A stretch of DNA of 64,000 bases from Mycolicibacterium aurum (GCF_900637195.1 NZ_LR134356.1:3224001-3288000), one strand, 5' to 3'; numbered from the stretch's first letter, positions 34,963-45,585 are shown. The notes: generated by a model not told the origin, from the letters alone. Numbers and translations: made by a program.

Positions 34963-37295
34963 CGCCCGAAGCCTGCGTCTTTCAGGGCCTGGGCCATCGA
35001 CCCGCCGGCCGCGTTCGGCTGTCGGCGCCCGGAGTTGTTGCCCGGCTGCGGCTTTCGCTTCGGGGCGCTGGGTCGTTCCTCGCGGCGCGTGCCGCCCCGA
35101 CCGGGTTTGGCCTCGTCGTTCAGGCGCAGGCTCAGCCCGATGCGCTGCCGGTCGACGTCGACGTCGACGACCTTGACCCGTACCACCTGTCCCGACCGCA
35201 CCACCTCGTGCGGATCCGAGACGTAGCGATCGGCCATCGCAGACACGTGCACGAGTCCATCTTGGTGCACGCCGACGTCGACGAAGGCGCCGAATGCGGC
35301 CACGTTGGTCACCACGCCCTCCAGCACCATGCCGGCTTTGAGGTCGGCGACCTTCTCCACGCCGGCCGCGAACGTAGCGGTGACGAACGCCGGGCGCGGA
35401 TCACGTCCGGGCTTCTCCAGCTCGCCGAGGATGTCGGTCACCGTCGGGATGCCGAACCGGTCGTCGGCGAAATCGGCAGGCCGCAGGGCGCGCAGTGCCC
35501 TCTCGTCACCGATGATCTCGGCGAGGCCGACGCCGGCGCGGTCGAGGATGCGCCGCACCACCGGATAGGACTCCGGGTGCACCCCCGAGGCGTCGAGCGG
35601 GTCGTCACCGTCACGGATCCGCAGGAAGCCTGCGCACTGCTCGAAAGCTTTGGGCCCCAACCTCGGAACGTCGAGAAGCGCACGCCGACTCTGATAGCGG
35701 CCCGCCTTGTCGCGGTGCGCCACGATGGCCTCGGCCAGTGATTCGGTGATCCCGGAGACGCGGGCCAGCAGCGGCACCGAGGCCGTGTTGAGGTCCACCC
35801 CGACGGCATTCACCGCGTCTTCCACCACCGCGCCCAGGCTCTTGGCCAGGATGCCGGGCGTGACGTCGTGCTGGTACTGCCCGACCCCGATCGACTTGGG
35901 CTCGATCTTGACCAGCTCGGCCAGCGGATCCTGCAGCCGCCGGGCGATGGACACCGCGCCGCGCAGCGTGACGTCGAGTTCGGGTAGTTCGTGTGCGGCA
36001 TACGCGGACGCCGAGTACACCGAGGCGCCGGCTTCGCTGACCATCGCCGTCGCGGGTGCCTTGGCGCCGGACGCGCGGATCTCACCGACGAGTTCACTTG
36101 CCAGGGCGTCGGTTTCGCGCGATGCGGTGCCGTTGCCGACCGCGATCAGCTCGACGCCGTGCCGCGCGACCAGCGCCGCGAGTGTGGCCTTGGCCGTGTC
36201 CCATTGCTTCTGCGGTTGATGCGGGAAGATCGCGCAGGTGTCGACGACCTTGCCGGTGCCGTCGACCACAGCCACCTTCACCCCGGTCCGGAAACCGGGA
36301 TCCAGGCCCATCGTGGTGCGGTTACCCGCTGGTGCGGCCAGCAGCAGGTCCTTGAGGTTCTTGGCGAACACCGACACGGCGTCGGCTTCGGCACGCAGCT
36401 TCAGCCGCACCCGGGCGTCCACCGAGGCCGACACCGACAGCCGGGTCCGCCACGCGAAGCCGACGGTCGCCGCCAGCCACGGGGTCGCCGCAGCCTTCGC
36501 TGTCAGGTCCACTCCCAGCGCCGAGGCGATCATCGCCTGGTACACGGCCTCGTCGCCGCCGTCGAGGGTCAGCGCGAGCACCTGTTCCTTCTCCCCGCGC
36601 AGCACGGCGAGCACGCGGTGCGACGGCATCGCGGCCAGCGGCTCGGTGTGGTCGAAGTAGTCCCTGAACTTCTGTGACTTCTCCGCGGTGGCCGCCGCCT
36701 CGGAGGCGGGACGGGCACGTACCGTGCCACTGTCCCAGAATCGTTCACGCAGGCCGCCGACCAGTTCGGCATCCTCGGCGGCGCGCTCGACGATGATGTG
36801 CCGGGCGCCCTCGAGCGCCGCGGCGGCGTCGGCGACGTCGGCGGAGACGAAGCCCGCCGCCACCTCCTCGGGCGCCTGGGCCGGGTCGCTCAGCAGCCGG
36901 TCGGCCAGTGGCTCCAGCCCGGCCTCCCGGGCGATCTGCGCCTTGGTGCGCCGCTTCGGCTTGTAGGGCAGGTAGATGTCCTCGACCCTGGCCTTGGTGT
37001 CGGCGGCCATCAGCGCGGCGGTCAGCTCATCGGTCAGCTTGCCCTGCTCTGTGATCGACGCGAGTACCGCATTGCGGCGGTCGTCGAGTTCCCGCAGGTA
37101 GCCCAGGCGCTCCTCCAGGGTGCGCAGTTGGCCGTCGTCGAGGCTGCCGGTGGCCTCCTTGCGGTAGCGGGCGATGAACGGCACGGTGGCGCCCTCGTCG
37201 AGGAGGCGCACCGCGGCCGCCACCCGGGGCTCACCCACCTCCAGTTCCGCAGCGAGACGGGCGTTTAGGCTTTTCGGGGCGGTGCTCGAATTCAC
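34959..37295 (-). CDS. tex: Tex-family RNA-binding transcription accessory protein
   Basis: 778 residues, normal for Tex. In order: N-terminal helical region (ATVPFIARYRKEATGSLDD), the IYLPYKPKRRTKAQIAREAG motif, a YqgF/RNase H-like domain (TMGLDPGFRTGVKVAVVDGT), helix-hairpin-helix repeats (VGVDLNTASVPLLARVSGI) and a C-terminal S1 domain (LEGVVTNVAAFGAFVDVGVH). Tex proteins bind nucleic acids and influence transcription and translation. Start GTG at 37295. The lipoprotein gene overlaps its end. Confidence 0.95.
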   Translation of the reverse strand: MNSSTAPKSLNARLAAELEVGEPRVAAAVRLLDEGATVPFIARYRKEATGSLDDGQLRTLEERLGYLRELDDRRNAVLASITEQGKLTDELTAALMAADTKARVEDIYLPYKPKRRTKAQIAREAGLEPLADRLLSDPAQAPEEVAAGFVSADVADAAAALEGARHIIVERAAEDAELVGGLRERFWDSGTVRARPASEAAATAEKSQKFRDYFDHTEPLAAMPSHRVLAVLRGEKEQVLALTLDGGDEAVYQAMIASALGVDLTAKAAATPWLAATVGFAWRTRLSVSASVDARVRLKLRAEADAVSVFAKNLKDLLLAAPAGNRTTMGLDPGFRTGVKVAVVDGTGKVVDTCAIFPHQPQKQWDTAKATLAALVARHGVELIAVGNGTASRETDALASELVGEIRASGAKAPATAMVSEAGASVYSASAYAAHELPELDVTLRGAVSIARRLQDPLAELVKIEPKSIGVGQYQHDVTPGILAKSLGAVVEDAVNAVGVDLNTASVPLLARVSGITESLAEAIVAHRDKAGRYQSRRALLDVPRLGPKAFEQCAGFLRIRDGDDPLDASGVHPESYPVVRRILDRAGVGLAEIIGDERALRALRPADFADDRFGIPTVTDILGELEKPGRDPRPAFVTATFAAGVEKVADLKAGMVLEGVVTNVAAFGAFVDVGVHQDGLVHVSAMADRYVSDPHEVVRSGQVVRVKVVDVDVDRQRIGLSLRLNDEAKPGRGGTRREERPSAPKRKPQPGNNSGRRQPNAAGGSMAQALKDAGFGR

Positions 37296-37344
37296 CCGCA
37301 GGACCCTACCGAATGTCGACGACAGCGCCGCTCATCCAGCGGCG

Positions 37345-37391
37345 GGTTCGGCGTGGTTGTCGCCGGTGGGCGACGACAACCACGCCGAACC
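37345..37391. terminator. Strong hairpin terminator of katG
   Basis: Arms 37345-37362 and 37374-37391 pair perfectly over 18 bp (GGTTCGGCGTGGTTGTCG and its complement) with an 11-nt loop. It starts 6 bp after the katG stop. No T-tract follows. It separates katG from the downstream tex gene on the same strand. Confidence 0.88.
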
Positions 37392-37396
37392 ACCGG

Positions 37397-39652
37397 TCAG
37401 CTCAGGTCGAACCGGTCGTTGTTCATGACCTTGACCCACGCCGCGACGAAGTCCTCGACGAAGCGGTCCTTGCTGTCGTCCTGCGCGTACACCTCGGCGA
37501 TGCCCCGCAGCACCGAGTTCGAGCCGAACACCAGGTCGTTGGCCGTGGCCGTCCACGTGATCTCGCCGGTGCCGCGGTTGCGACCCTCGTAGACGTTCTC
37601 GGTGTTCTGCGACGGCTTCCACTCGGTGTTCATGTCGAGCAGGTTGACGAAGAAGTCGTTGCTCAGCGCGCCCGGCGTGGTGGTGAACACGCCGTGCTTG
37701 CTGCCGCCGTGGTTGACGTTGAGCACGCGCAGACCGCCGACGAGCGCGGTCATCTCCGGTCCGGTCAGGTCGAGGAAGTACGCCTTGTCCACCAGCAGCT
37801 TCTCGACCGCGGTCTTCACCCCGGGTTGGATGAAGTTGCGGAAGCCGTCGGCCTTCGGTTCGAGCACGGCGAACGATTCGACGTCGGTCTGCTCCTGCGA
37901 CGCATCGGTGCGCCCCGGAACGAAGTGCACGGTGATCTCGTATCCCGCGTCCCTGGCGGCTTTCTCGACCGCAGCGGAACCGGCCAGCACGATCAGGTCG
38001 GCCAGCGAGATCTTCTTGCCGCCGGTGGCCGACGCAGCGAAGTCCTGCTGGATCCGCTCGAGCACCGGAAGCACCTTGGCCAGTTCGGACGGCTCGTTGA
38101 CCTCCCAGTTGCGCTGCGGCTCCAACCGCAGGCGGGCACCGTTGGCGCCGCCGCGCTTGTCGGTGCCGCGGAAGCTCGACGCCGAGGCCCAGGCGGTCTT
38201 GATCAGCTGCTGCACCGTCAGACCGGAGTCGAGCACCGTGCTCTTGAGCGTCGCGATGTCCGACTCGTCCACCAGAGGGTGGTCGACGGCAGGCACCGGG
38301 TCCTGCCACAGCTGGGGTTCGGCCACCCAGGGGCCCAGGTAACGGCTGATCGGCCCCATGTCGCGGTGCATGAGCTTGTACCAGGCCTTGGCGAAGGCCT
38401 GGTTCATCTCTTCCGGGTGGTCGAGCCAGCGCCGGGTGATCGGGCCGTAGATCGGGTCGACCCGCATGGAGACGTCGGTGACGAGCATCGTGGGTTTCCG
38501 CGGCGGACCACCGAACGGATCGGGGATGGTCGCCTCGGCGTCCTTGGCCTCGAACTGCCACGCACCTGCCGGGCTCTTGGTCAGCTCCCACTCGTTGCCG
38601 TAGAGGATCTCCAGGTAGCCGTTGCTCCACTGCGTCGGTGTCCCCGTCCAGACGACCTCGAGGCCGCTGGTGACGGTGTCATTGGCGTTGCCGGTGCCGA
38701 ACGGGCATTTCCAGCCCAGCCCCTGCTGTTCGATGGGCGCGCCCTCGGGCTCCGGGCCGACGTTGACATCGGCGGCGCCGTGCGTCTTGCCCAGGGTGTG
38801 GCCGCCGACGATCAGCGCGGCGGTCTCCTCGTCGTTCATCGCCATCCGGCCGAACGTCTCGCGGATGTCGTGGGCCGCGGCCAGCGGATCCGGCTTGCCC
38901 TCGGGCCCTTCGGGATTGACGTAGATCAGGCCCATCGTGGTGGCGCCGAACGGCTCGGCGAGCTCCCGCGTGTCGCCGTCGTTTTTGCCGCCGTAGCGCT
39001 TGTCGGTGCCCAGCCAGGTGTCTTCCTGGCCCCACAGCATCTCCTCGGGCTCCCAGATGTCGGCGCGGCCGAACGCGAACCCGAACGTCTCGAAACCTGC
39101 GGACTCGAGCGCGGCGTTCCCGGCGTAGGCGATCAGGTCTGCCCAGGAGATCTTGTTGCCGTACTTGCGCTTGATCGGCCACAGCAGCCGGCGCGCCTTG
39201 TCGAGGTTGGCGTTGTCCGGCCAGCTGTTCAGCGGGGCGAAACGCTGGCTGCCCTGGCCGGCGCCGCCGCGGCCGTCGAAGATGCGGTAGGTGCCTGCGG
39301 CGTGCCAGCTCATCCGGATGAACAGACCGGCGTAACTGCCGTAGTCCGCGGGCCACCAGTCCTGGGAGGTGGTGACCACGTCGAGGACGTCACGCTTGAA
39401 CGCTTCGACGTCGAGTTGGGCGAACGCCTCGGCGTAGTCGAAGTCCTGCCCCAGCGGGTTGCCCTTCTCGTTCTGCTTGTGCAGCACCGAGACGTCGACC
39501 TGTTCGGGCCACCAGTCCTTGTTGGTCAGTGGCGCATGCGCTTTGGGTGTCGGCGAGTCGATGGCCGGGTTCTCGGATTCGCTGTTGCTGGACGTGTTGG
39601 CGTCCGAGTGGGGCGGGCGGGCATCGGAGGTATCAGTTGACTCAGATGACAC
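37397..39652 (-). CDS. katG: Catalase-peroxidase
   Basis: 751 residues. Heme peroxidase class I with two homologous halves. Distal residues are in [12 protein letters not shown], the proximal histidine in [10 protein letters not shown], and TSGLEVVW carries the serine equivalent to Ser315 of M. tuberculosis KatG, so the isoniazid-activating site looks wild type. The start is the GTG at 39652: AAGGGA lies 6-7 nt upstream and the product then opens MSSEST, like fast-grower KatG; an in-frame ATG at 39673 is the alternative. Removes H2O2 and peroxides. It follows furA by 24 bp in one operon. Confidence 0.96.
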   Translation of the reverse strand: MSSESTDTSDARPPHSDANTSSNSESENPAIDSPTPKAHAPLTNKDWWPEQVDVSVLHKQNEKGNPLGQDFDYAEAFAQLDVEAFKRDVLDVVTTSQDWWPADYGSYAGLFIRMSWHAAGTYRIFDGRGGAGQGSQRFAPLNSWPDNANLDKARRLLWPIKRKYGNKISWADLIAYAGNAALESAGFETFGFAFGRADIWEPEEMLWGQEDTWLGTDKRYGGKNDGDTRELAEPFGATTMGLIYVNPEGPEGKPDPLAAAHDIRETFGRMAMNDEETAALIVGGHTLGKTHGAADVNVGPEPEGAPIEQQGLGWKCPFGTGNANDTVTSGLEVVWTGTPTQWSNGYLEILYGNEWELTKSPAGAWQFEAKDAEATIPDPFGGPPRKPTMLVTDVSMRVDPIYGPITRRWLDHPEEMNQAFAKAWYKLMHRDMGPISRYLGPWVAEPQLWQDPVPAVDHPLVDESDIATLKSTVLDSGLTVQQLIKTAWASASSFRGTDKRGGANGARLRLEPQRNWEVNEPSELAKVLPVLERIQQDFAASATGGKKISLADLIVLAGSAAVEKAARDAGYEITVHFVPGRTDASQEQTDVESFAVLEPKADGFRNFIQPGVKTAVEKLLVDKAYFLDLTGPEMTALVGGLRVLNVNHGGSKHGVFTTTPGALSNDFFVNLLDMNTEWKPSQNTENVYEGRNRGTGEITWTATANDLVFGSNSVLRGIAEVYAQDDSKDRFVEDFVAAWVKVMNNDRFDLS

Positions 39653-39676
39653 AGTATTTCCCTTCGTGTTCATTCA

Positions 39677-40120
39677 TCAGTTGACGTGATGGGGCTGCGA
39701 ACAGTTGGGGCAGATGCCCCAGTAGATGACCTCGGCCTCGTCGATGTCGAAGCCGGCCAGGGTGCCGTCGTCGGCGGGTGTCAGACACGGTGCGTCGCCC
39801 ACCGCGCAGTCCACGTCGGCGATCACGCCGCACGACCGGCAGACGATGTGGTGGTGGTTGTCGCCGACGCGGGTTTCATAGCGCGCCAGCGAGCCTGCGG
39901 GTTGTATCCGTCGCACCAAACCTGTTGCGGCGAGTGCGTTCAACGCGTCGTACACCGTCTGACGCGAGATGTCGGGGAGTTCACGGCGCGCGGCGGCGAT
40001 GATGAGCTCGGTGTCCGCGTGTGGATTCTCGCCGACCGCGTGCAACACCGCCATGCGTGGTCGGGTCACACGCAGTGACACCGACCGCAGCACGTCGGAG
40101 TAGTCGTGATCATGGGGCAT
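39677..40120 (-). CDS. furA: Ferric uptake regulator family repressor
   Basis: 147 residues. The winged helix reads RVTRPRMAVLHAVGENPHAD and ISRQTVYDALNALAATGLVR; metal sites are visible in DNHHHIVCRSCG and CPNCS, the latter two CxxC pairs binding structural zinc. FurA is the iron- and redox-responsive repressor of katG and itself in mycobacteria. The ATG at 40120 has a weak ribosome site, in line with known leaderless furA transcripts. Upstream 59 bp separate it from the acyltransferase gene. Confidence 0.95.
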   Translation of the reverse strand: MPHDHDYSDVLRSVSLRVTRPRMAVLHAVGENPHADTELIIAAARRELPDISRQTVYDALNALAATGLVRRIQPAGSLARYETRVGDNHHHIVCRSCGVIADVDCAVGDAPCLTPADDGTLAGFDIDEAEVIYWGICPNCSQPHHVN

Positions 40121-40179
40121 TGCCCCCGATACTCGTCCGAAGATTGGATGGGATCAAGTTTTCGGGCAGCGGGCGCCGC

Positions 40180-41484
40180 TCAGAGCGTCATGTTTTCGCT
40201 GTGCGGCCGATCATCCGTCAAACGAACCGCACCGGCACCGGGTCGTCCCGCGAACAGGCGGGCGGCACACGCGACGGCGACGAAGCTGCCGAACGCCGAC
40301 CATCCCGCGGTGTCGCGCAACCCGAACTTGGCCATCACGACCAGGACCACGCCCGCGACGCACACGAGCACGCCCGCAGCCGTGGCCCGCGCGCCGACGG
40401 CGGAGACCGGCGCGTCCCACCAGGGCAACGGCCGGCGTTCCAGCGGTGACAGCAGCCGGAACAGCACCAGCATGACGACGGCGAACACCACCGCGCGCAG
40501 CGCGAGCAGTCCCCAGAAGTTCGGGGCGGTCACGTCGTAGGCGTCCAGCCCGACGGCATTCAGGCTGAATGCCGCGATCGCGATGGCCACGATGTGCCAG
40601 AGATAGATCGTCATCGCACCGGCGTTGCCTGCGGCGACGACGCGCCACACCGCCGGGCGCTGCGCCCACCGCTGGATGGCGCCCGCAACGGCGACGAAGG
40701 CGCAGGACATCCAGACGCAGTGCATCGCCAGCAGCAGCGTCGGTGGTGAGACGTTGGAGATCCGTTCGGCACCGGTGACGACGAGCGACACCTCGTAGGG
40801 GCCGAAGACCACGAGCGCGAGTGCCGCGGCGAAACCCCCCACCGCCACCGCGGCCGCGACGCGCGGGCCGATCAACTGCCGGGCGTAGGCCACCCCGATG
40901 ACCACCGGAATGAGCCAGACGATGAGGAAGTTGGGCAGCCCGGCGGCGATCTCCCCGGTGGCGAACCGCGCGGCGTCGACGAGTGCCGCGGCAGCGACGA
41001 GCACGCCGAGCACGATCGCGACCACGCGACCGTTCGTCATCCGGATCAGCGCCGGGACGAACGCCAGGGTGACGACGTAGACGCCGAGAAACCACAGCAG
41101 CGCGACGCTCTCGCCGCCCAGTCCCGATGCAGAGTCGGCGCCGAGTACCAGGCCGACGACCAGCAACCCCACCGACCAGGCCGCCAGATACCAGAACACC
41201 GGCCGGAACAACCGCTGCGCGCGGTGGAACAGCCATGAGCCCCACGGGGTGCCGACGCGATAGCCGTACGCGCCTGCCGCACCGCCGGCGAGGAAGAACA
41301 GCGGCATCACCTGTGCGACCCAGGTCGCCGGAGCGACGGCGGGCATCTCGCCGATGAGATTGCCGATGTGCACGCCGCGGCTGTCGATGGTCGCCAGCAA
41401 CAGTGCGCAGTGCCCGAACATCACCACCACCAGCGCGGCGAGCCGGGCGACGTCGACAGCGCGATCCCGCGTGCTCGTTGTCAT
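40180..41484 (-). CDS. Acyltransferase-3 family membrane protein
   Basis: 434 residues with about ten transmembrane segments. The N-terminal RDRAVDVARLAALVVVMFGH has the family's R-x(n)-D-x-x-R and H pattern, and FRPVFWYLAAWSVGLLVV and MTIYLWHIVAIAIAAFSLNA are typical of AT3 proteins. These membrane enzymes O-acylate sugars or lipids of the envelope or export acyl groups. The acceptor is unknown. It lies 52 bp downstream of the tailed membrane paralogue 2, on the same strand. Start ATG at 41484. Confidence 0.87.
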   Translation of the reverse strand: MTTSTRDRAVDVARLAALVVVMFGHCALLLATIDSRGVHIGNLIGEMPAVAPATWVAQVMPLFFLAGGAAGAYGYRVGTPWGSWLFHRAQRLFRPVFWYLAAWSVGLLVVGLVLGADSASGLGGESVALLWFLGVYVVTLAFVPALIRMTNGRVVAIVLGVLVAAAALVDAARFATGEIAAGLPNFLIVWLIPVVIGVAYARQLIGPRVAAAVAVGGFAAALALVVFGPYEVSLVVTGAERISNVSPPTLLLAMHCVWMSCAFVAVAGAIQRWAQRPAVWRVVAAGNAGAMTIYLWHIVAIAIAAFSLNAVGLDAYDVTAPNFWGLLALRAVVFAVVMLVLFRLLSPLERRPLPWWDAPVSAVGARATAAGVLVCVAGVVLVVMAKFGLRDTAGWSAFGSFVAVACAARLFAGRPGAGAVRLTDDRPHSENMTL

Positions 41485-41536
41485 GGGGCAAGCATGCCCG
41501 TCGGGGACCGACCGGGCATGAGTAGTACTACCGGTG

Positions 41537-42544
41537 TCAGGGCAGAGCGCCGAACAACGCACCCAGTGGACCTGCGGGTGCGGGCTCTGACGGCTGGACC
41601 AACGCCGGAGTCGCCTGCCCGGGGACGGCCACCGGTTGGGGTCCGGCAGCAGGCCCGGCCCCGGACAGGTGCGGCGAACCGGCGATCGTCGCCAGCTGAG
41701 CCGGTGACGCCGCCTCCGCAGCGCCGTGAACCGAGTCGAGTGCGGGAGCCTCCACCGCGTCCGCCACCGACGTCACGTCGGGGACGTAGGTCTCGGTGTC
41801 GTCGACGACGGTGGGCGCCGAGGCGTACTCCGGCATCATCTGCGACGTGTCGGGCACCTCGACGGCAACGGTCGGTTCCGGAACCGTGACGGCCTGCGGC
41901 ACCGCGGGCAGTTCGGCGGGGATCGGCGCAGCCGGAATCGCTGCGGGCGCGGGAGCGGCCGGCGCGTCGGGGACGACCGCACCGGCGACGGACGTGTCGG
42001 TGACGGCCGGCGACGGCGAGTGGCCCACGAAGGAGTACAGACCCACGCCGATGATGGCGAGGGCCGCCACGCTCGCGGCGGCTGCCAGGCGGACCGGCAC
42101 GCCGGTGGGCACCCGCAGCGAAAGCGGCACCCTCGCGGCGAGCCGGCGTAGCACGTTCCTGTCGTCGGTGTCGTCGAGGTCGGCCCGCGCCGCGCCGTAC
42201 GCCATCACCATGTGGGGTGCGATGTGCCGGGCGGTGCGGTTGCGACCCTCCCTGGCGGCGTCCTCGGTCACCGTCTCGACGGTCTCGAAACCGAAGAGCC
42301 GGAGCTTGGTCCGCAGCCGGATGCCGTGCTGGCGTGCATCGTCGGTCCAGACCAGCCGGACACCGTCGATGTCCTCGTCGCTTTGCAGGGCGAATGCCTG
42401 GACGCTACGGGCCGCCGCCCGGGCTATTTCGTTGAGCGACTCCAGCTGCACCACCTCGTCGGCGATGATTCGTCCGTCGTAGGTGTCGACAAGCACCCAC
42501 ACAGCACTTGCTGCGGTCAAAGACAATCCCAGTACCACGCGCAT
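41537..42544 (-). CDS. Membrane protein with ATPase-like cytoplasmic domain and Ala/Pro-rich tail (paralogue 2)
   Basis: 335 residues. It shares with the 29375-30337 protein the opening VLGLSLTxxxxVWVLVD, a domain with VRLVWTDDARQHGIRLRTKL (compare IRLTWSPDVTRDGLRLRSQL in paralogue 1), the HMVMAYGAARADL block, one transmembrane helix (AAAASVAALAIIGVGLYSFV) and a Pro/Ala/Val-rich tail ending FGALP. The family (DUF7159-like) is mycobacterial and uncharacterised. Start ATG at 42544. Confidence 0.78.
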   Translation of the reverse strand: MRVVLGLSLTAASAVWVLVDTYDGRIIADEVVQLESLNEIARAAARSVQAFALQSDEDIDGVRLVWTDDARQHGIRLRTKLRLFGFETVETVTEDAAREGRNRTARHIAPHMVMAYGAARADLDDTDDRNVLRRLAARVPLSLRVPTGVPVRLAAAASVAALAIIGVGLYSFVGHSPSPAVTDTSVAGAVVPDAPAAPAPAAIPAAPIPAELPAVPQAVTVPEPTVAVEVPDTSQMMPEYASAPTVVDDTETYVPDVTSVADAVEAPALDSVHGAAEAASPAQLATIAGSPHLSGAGPAAGPQPVAVPGQATPALVQPSEPAPAGPLGALFGALP

Positions 42545-42615
42545 AACTACCCCCAGACGGTTGCCGGTGTTGGCTTGATATCGGCACGTCTTGCCAAGAT
42601 GTTACGCGTGGGACA

Positions 42616-42661
42616 TCGCCAATTTGGGCCAGTGGCTAAATCGCAACTATCCAATTGGCGA
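42616..42661. promoter_or_regulatory. Spaced inverted repeat between icd and paralogue 2
   Basis: TCGCCAATT at 42616-42624 and AATTGGCGA at 42653-42661 are perfect 9-bp complements 28 bp apart. It may be a long-range operator for the gene at 42544 or a weak terminator for icd; no stronger hairpin is seen in this gap. Confidence 0.4.
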
Positions 42662-42687
42662 ATGCGGTGAAATAGCTGGCAGCTGCC

Positions 42688-44925
42688 CTAACTCCGGGCG
42701 GCCTCCAGCGCGTCGTTGAACGTCGTGCTCGGCCGCATCACGTCTGTGGTCTTGTCCCGGTCCGGGTAGTAGTAGCCGCCGATGTCGACAGGCTTGCCCT
42801 GCACCGCGCTGAACTCGGACACGATCGTCGACTCGTTCTCGGCCAGCGCCTTGGCCAGCGGCGCGAAGTGCTCGGCAAGCTCTTTGTCCTCGGTCTGCTT
42901 GGCCAGTTCCTGCGCCCAGTACATGGCGAGATAGAACTGGCTGCCCCGGTTGTCGAGCTCGCCGGCCTTGCGGGACGGACCCTTGTCGTTCTCCAGCAGC
43001 GTGCCGATCGCGGAGTCGAGCGTCTTGCCCAGCAGCGTGGCTTTCGCGTTGTCGAACTTGGCGCCCATGTCCTCGAACGACGCCCCGAGGGCCAGGTACT
43101 CCCCGAGGGAGTCCCACCGCAGGTGGTTCTCTTCGAGCAGCTGCGAGACGTGCTTGGGAGCCGACCCGCCCGCGCCGGTCTCGTACATGCCGCCACCGGC
43201 CATCAGCGGGACGATGGACAGCATCTTGGCGCTGGTGCCCAGCTCGAGGATCGGGAAGAGGTCGGTGAGGTAGTCGCGCAGGATGTTGCCGGTCACCGCG
43301 ATGGTGTCCTGGCCGCGGATCACCCGCTCCAGCGTGTACCGCATCGCCCACACCTGCGGCAGGATCGTGATCTCCAGCCCGTCGGTGTCCTCGTCCTTGA
43401 GATAGGCCTTGACCTTCTTGCGCAGCTCGTTCTCGTGGGGGCGCTCGTCGTCCAGCCAGAACACCGCGGTCATGCCCGACGCGCGGGCCCGGTTCACCGC
43501 CAGCTTCACCCAGTCCCGGATGGCCGCGTCCTTGACGATCGGCATGCGCCAGATGTCGCCGGTTTCGACGTTCTGGGTCAGCAGCACCTCGCCGGTGTCG
43601 ACATCGACGATGTCGGCGACGCCGTCTTCGGGGATCTCGAAGGTCTTGTCGTGGCTGCCGTATTCCTCGGCCTTCTGCGCCATCAGACCGACGTTGGGGA
43701 CGGTGCCCATCGTGGTCGGGTCGAACTGTCCGTTCGTCTTGCAGAAGTTGATGATCTCCTGGTAGATCCGCGAGAACGTGGACTCGGGGTTGACGGCCTT
43801 GGTGTCCTTGGTGCGGCCGTCGGCGCCGTACATCTTGCCGCCGAGCCGGATCATCGCGGGCATCGACGCGTCGACGATCACGTCGCTAGGTGAATGGAAG
43901 TTCGTGATGCCGCGGGCCGAGTCGACCATCGCGAGCTCGGGGCGGTGCTCGTGGCAGGCGTGGATGTCACGGATGATCTCCTCGCGCTGCGACGCGGGCA
44001 GGGTCTCGATCTTGTCGTAGAGATCGGACATTCCGTTGTTGACGTTCACGCCGAGTTCGTCGAAAAGCTTCTGATGCTTGGCAAAGGCGTCCTTGTAGAA
44101 GACCTTGACCGCGTGGCCGAACACGATCGGGTGCGACACCTTCATCATGGTCGCCTTGACGTGCAGCGAGAACATCACGCCGGTCTTGTAGGCGTCCTCG
44201 ATCTGCTCCTCGTAGAAGTCGCACAGCGCCTTCTTGCTCATGAACATGCTGTCGATGACGTCGCCCTCGTCGAGCTTGACCTCTTCCTTGAGCACGAGCG
44301 TCTCGCCGCCTGCGGTGGTGAGCACCATCTTGACCGTGCGGTCCTTGTCGATGGTCAGCGACTTCTCGCCGTGGTAGAAGTCGCCCTTCTTCATGGTCGC
44401 GACGTGGGTGCGCGACGCCTGGGACCACTCCCCCATGCTGTGCGGGTGCTTCCGCGCGTACTCCTTGACCGCCTTCGGCGCACGACGATCCGAGTTACCT
44501 TGGCGCAGAACCGGGTTGACGGCGCTACCGAGGACCTTGGAGTACCGCTCCTTGATGGCCTTCTCTTCGTCGTTCTTCGGCTCGCCCACCCAGTCGGGCA
44601 GGTCGTAGCCCTTGGCCTTGAGTTCTTTGATGGCGGCCAGCAACTGGGGTACCGAGGCGCTGATGTTGGGCAGCTTGATGATGTTGGTTTCACGCAGCTG
44701 GGTCAGCTCGCCGAGTTCGGCGAGGGTGTCGGGAACCTTCTGCTCGTCGGTCAGGCGGTCGCTGAACTCGGCGAGGATGCGCGCGGCCACGGAGATGTCG
44801 GTCGACTTCACGTCGATGCCCGCGGCCGAGGCGAAGGTCTGGACCACCGGCAGGAAGGCGTAAGTCGCAAGCAGCGGCGCCTCATCGGTCAGCGTGTAGA
44901 TGATGGACGGCTGCTCGGCGCTCAT
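42688..44925 (-). CDS. icd2: Monomeric NADP-dependent isocitrate dehydrogenase
   Basis: 745 residues, exactly the size of the monomeric IDH class. Oxidises isocitrate to 2-oxoglutarate and CO2 in the TCA cycle with NADP. Landmarks include [20 protein letters not shown], the substrate-site stretches [20 protein letters not shown] and [20 protein letters not shown], and [20 protein letters not shown]. The ATG at 44925 is preceded by GGGAGAG. Usually paired in the cell with a glyoxylate-shunt branch point, not encoded here. Confidence 0.95.
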   Translation of the reverse strand: MSAEQPSIIYTLTDEAPLLATYAFLPVVQTFASAAGIDVKSTDISVAARILAEFSDRLTDEQKVPDTLAELGELTQLRETNIIKLPNISASVPQLLAAIKELKAKGYDLPDWVGEPKNDEEKAIKERYSKVLGSAVNPVLRQGNSDRRAPKAVKEYARKHPHSMGEWSQASRTHVATMKKGDFYHGEKSLTIDKDRTVKMVLTTAGGETLVLKEEVKLDEGDVIDSMFMSKKALCDFYEEQIEDAYKTGVMFSLHVKATMMKVSHPIVFGHAVKVFYKDAFAKHQKLFDELGVNVNNGMSDLYDKIETLPASQREEIIRDIHACHEHRPELAMVDSARGITNFHSPSDVIVDASMPAMIRLGGKMYGADGRTKDTKAVNPESTFSRIYQEIINFCKTNGQFDPTTMGTVPNVGLMAQKAEEYGSHDKTFEIPEDGVADIVDVDTGEVLLTQNVETGDIWRMPIVKDAAIRDWVKLAVNRARASGMTAVFWLDDERPHENELRKKVKAYLKDEDTDGLEITILPQVWAMRYTLERVIRGQDTIAVTGNILRDYLTDLFPILELGTSAKMLSIVPLMAGGGMYETGAGGSAPKHVSQLLEENHLRWDSLGEYLALGASFEDMGAKFDNAKATLLGKTLDSAIGTLLENDKGPSRKAGELDNRGSQFYLAMYWAQELAKQTEDKELAEHFAPLAKALAENESTIVSEFSAVQGKPVDIGGYYYPDRDKTTDVMRPSTTFNDALEAARS

Positions 44926-45246
44926 GTGTGGTCTCTCCCGGGTCAGTTCGGTTCCTGGCGGTCGGCTCTTGTGGAGCTTCGCACCCTTCAGGCGCAGCGT
45001 ACCGAAGTGTCGGCACCCGGTTCGGGTCAGTGCGCCCCCCGTCTGCCGCGCCGACACCGAGACCGATTCGGCCACCCGGCACACCACCGTCGGCACCACC
45101 TGCGTGCCTCAGCGCGGCAACGGCATCGTCGACTTCCACCACTTCCACTCCACGCCGTCGATGGATTCCGCGCTGTCCGGGCAGCCGTCCACTCATGTCG
45201 CCCACGGTCACCGGTGGGTTGACGGTGCGGTGCCATCAGGCATCCA
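44926..45246. other. Gap without a supported gene
   Basis: This 321-bp interval between the divergent icd and cupin genes keeps the high GC of coding DNA and has open frames on both strands, but none has a convincing start, family resemblance or ribosome site. It presumably holds the icd promoter. A decayed gene fragment cannot be excluded. Confidence 0.5.
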
Positions 45247-45585
45247 ATGGCGGTCATGCAAAAGGTGTCGATCGAAGCGCTCGCCCGTCAGCAACTGGAG
45301 AAGGCGGCTGCCAGCGGACGTAACGCTGCCGACACCGTGGTCGGCGGTCACGAACGGGTGCTGAGGCAGACCGTCATCGGCATGATCGCCGGCTCCGAGC
45401 TCGGTGAGCACGAGAACCCCGGGGAGGCGTCGCTCTACGTCCTCAAGGGTTCGGTGCGCTTGACGGCGGGCGACGAGCAGTGGGAAGCCCGCAGCGGAGA
45501 TCTTCTGCTGATCCCGGACGCCAGGCACTCGCTGACCGCGCTGACGGATTCGGCGTTGTTGCTCACCGTCGCGAAGGTCAGGTGA
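45247..45585 (+). CDS. Small cupin-domain protein
   Basis: 112 residues. A single cupin barrel: the first motif region is GSELGEHENPGEASLYVLKG and the second is GDLLLIPDARHSLTALTDS, with the metal ligands partly conserved (one His and a Glu in the first motif, one His in the second). Such proteins are sugar or small-molecule binding or simple enzymes; function unknown. Start ATG at 45247 or 45256. Its last 8 bp overlap the end of the convergent SDR gene. Confidence 0.8.
   Translation: MAVMQKVSIEALARQQLEKAAASGRNAADTVVGGHERVLRQTVIGMIAGSELGEHENPGEASLYVLKGSVRLTAGDEQWEARSGDLLLIPDARHSLTALTDSALLLTVAKVR

Noticed and set aside
43894..45222. Long plus-strand frame opposite icd
   Set aside because: Fully antisense to monomeric isocitrate dehydrogenase and without motifs.
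44926..45246. Small genes between icd and the cupin gene
   Set aside because: Open frames lack start signals and family resemblance; left as unexplained gap.
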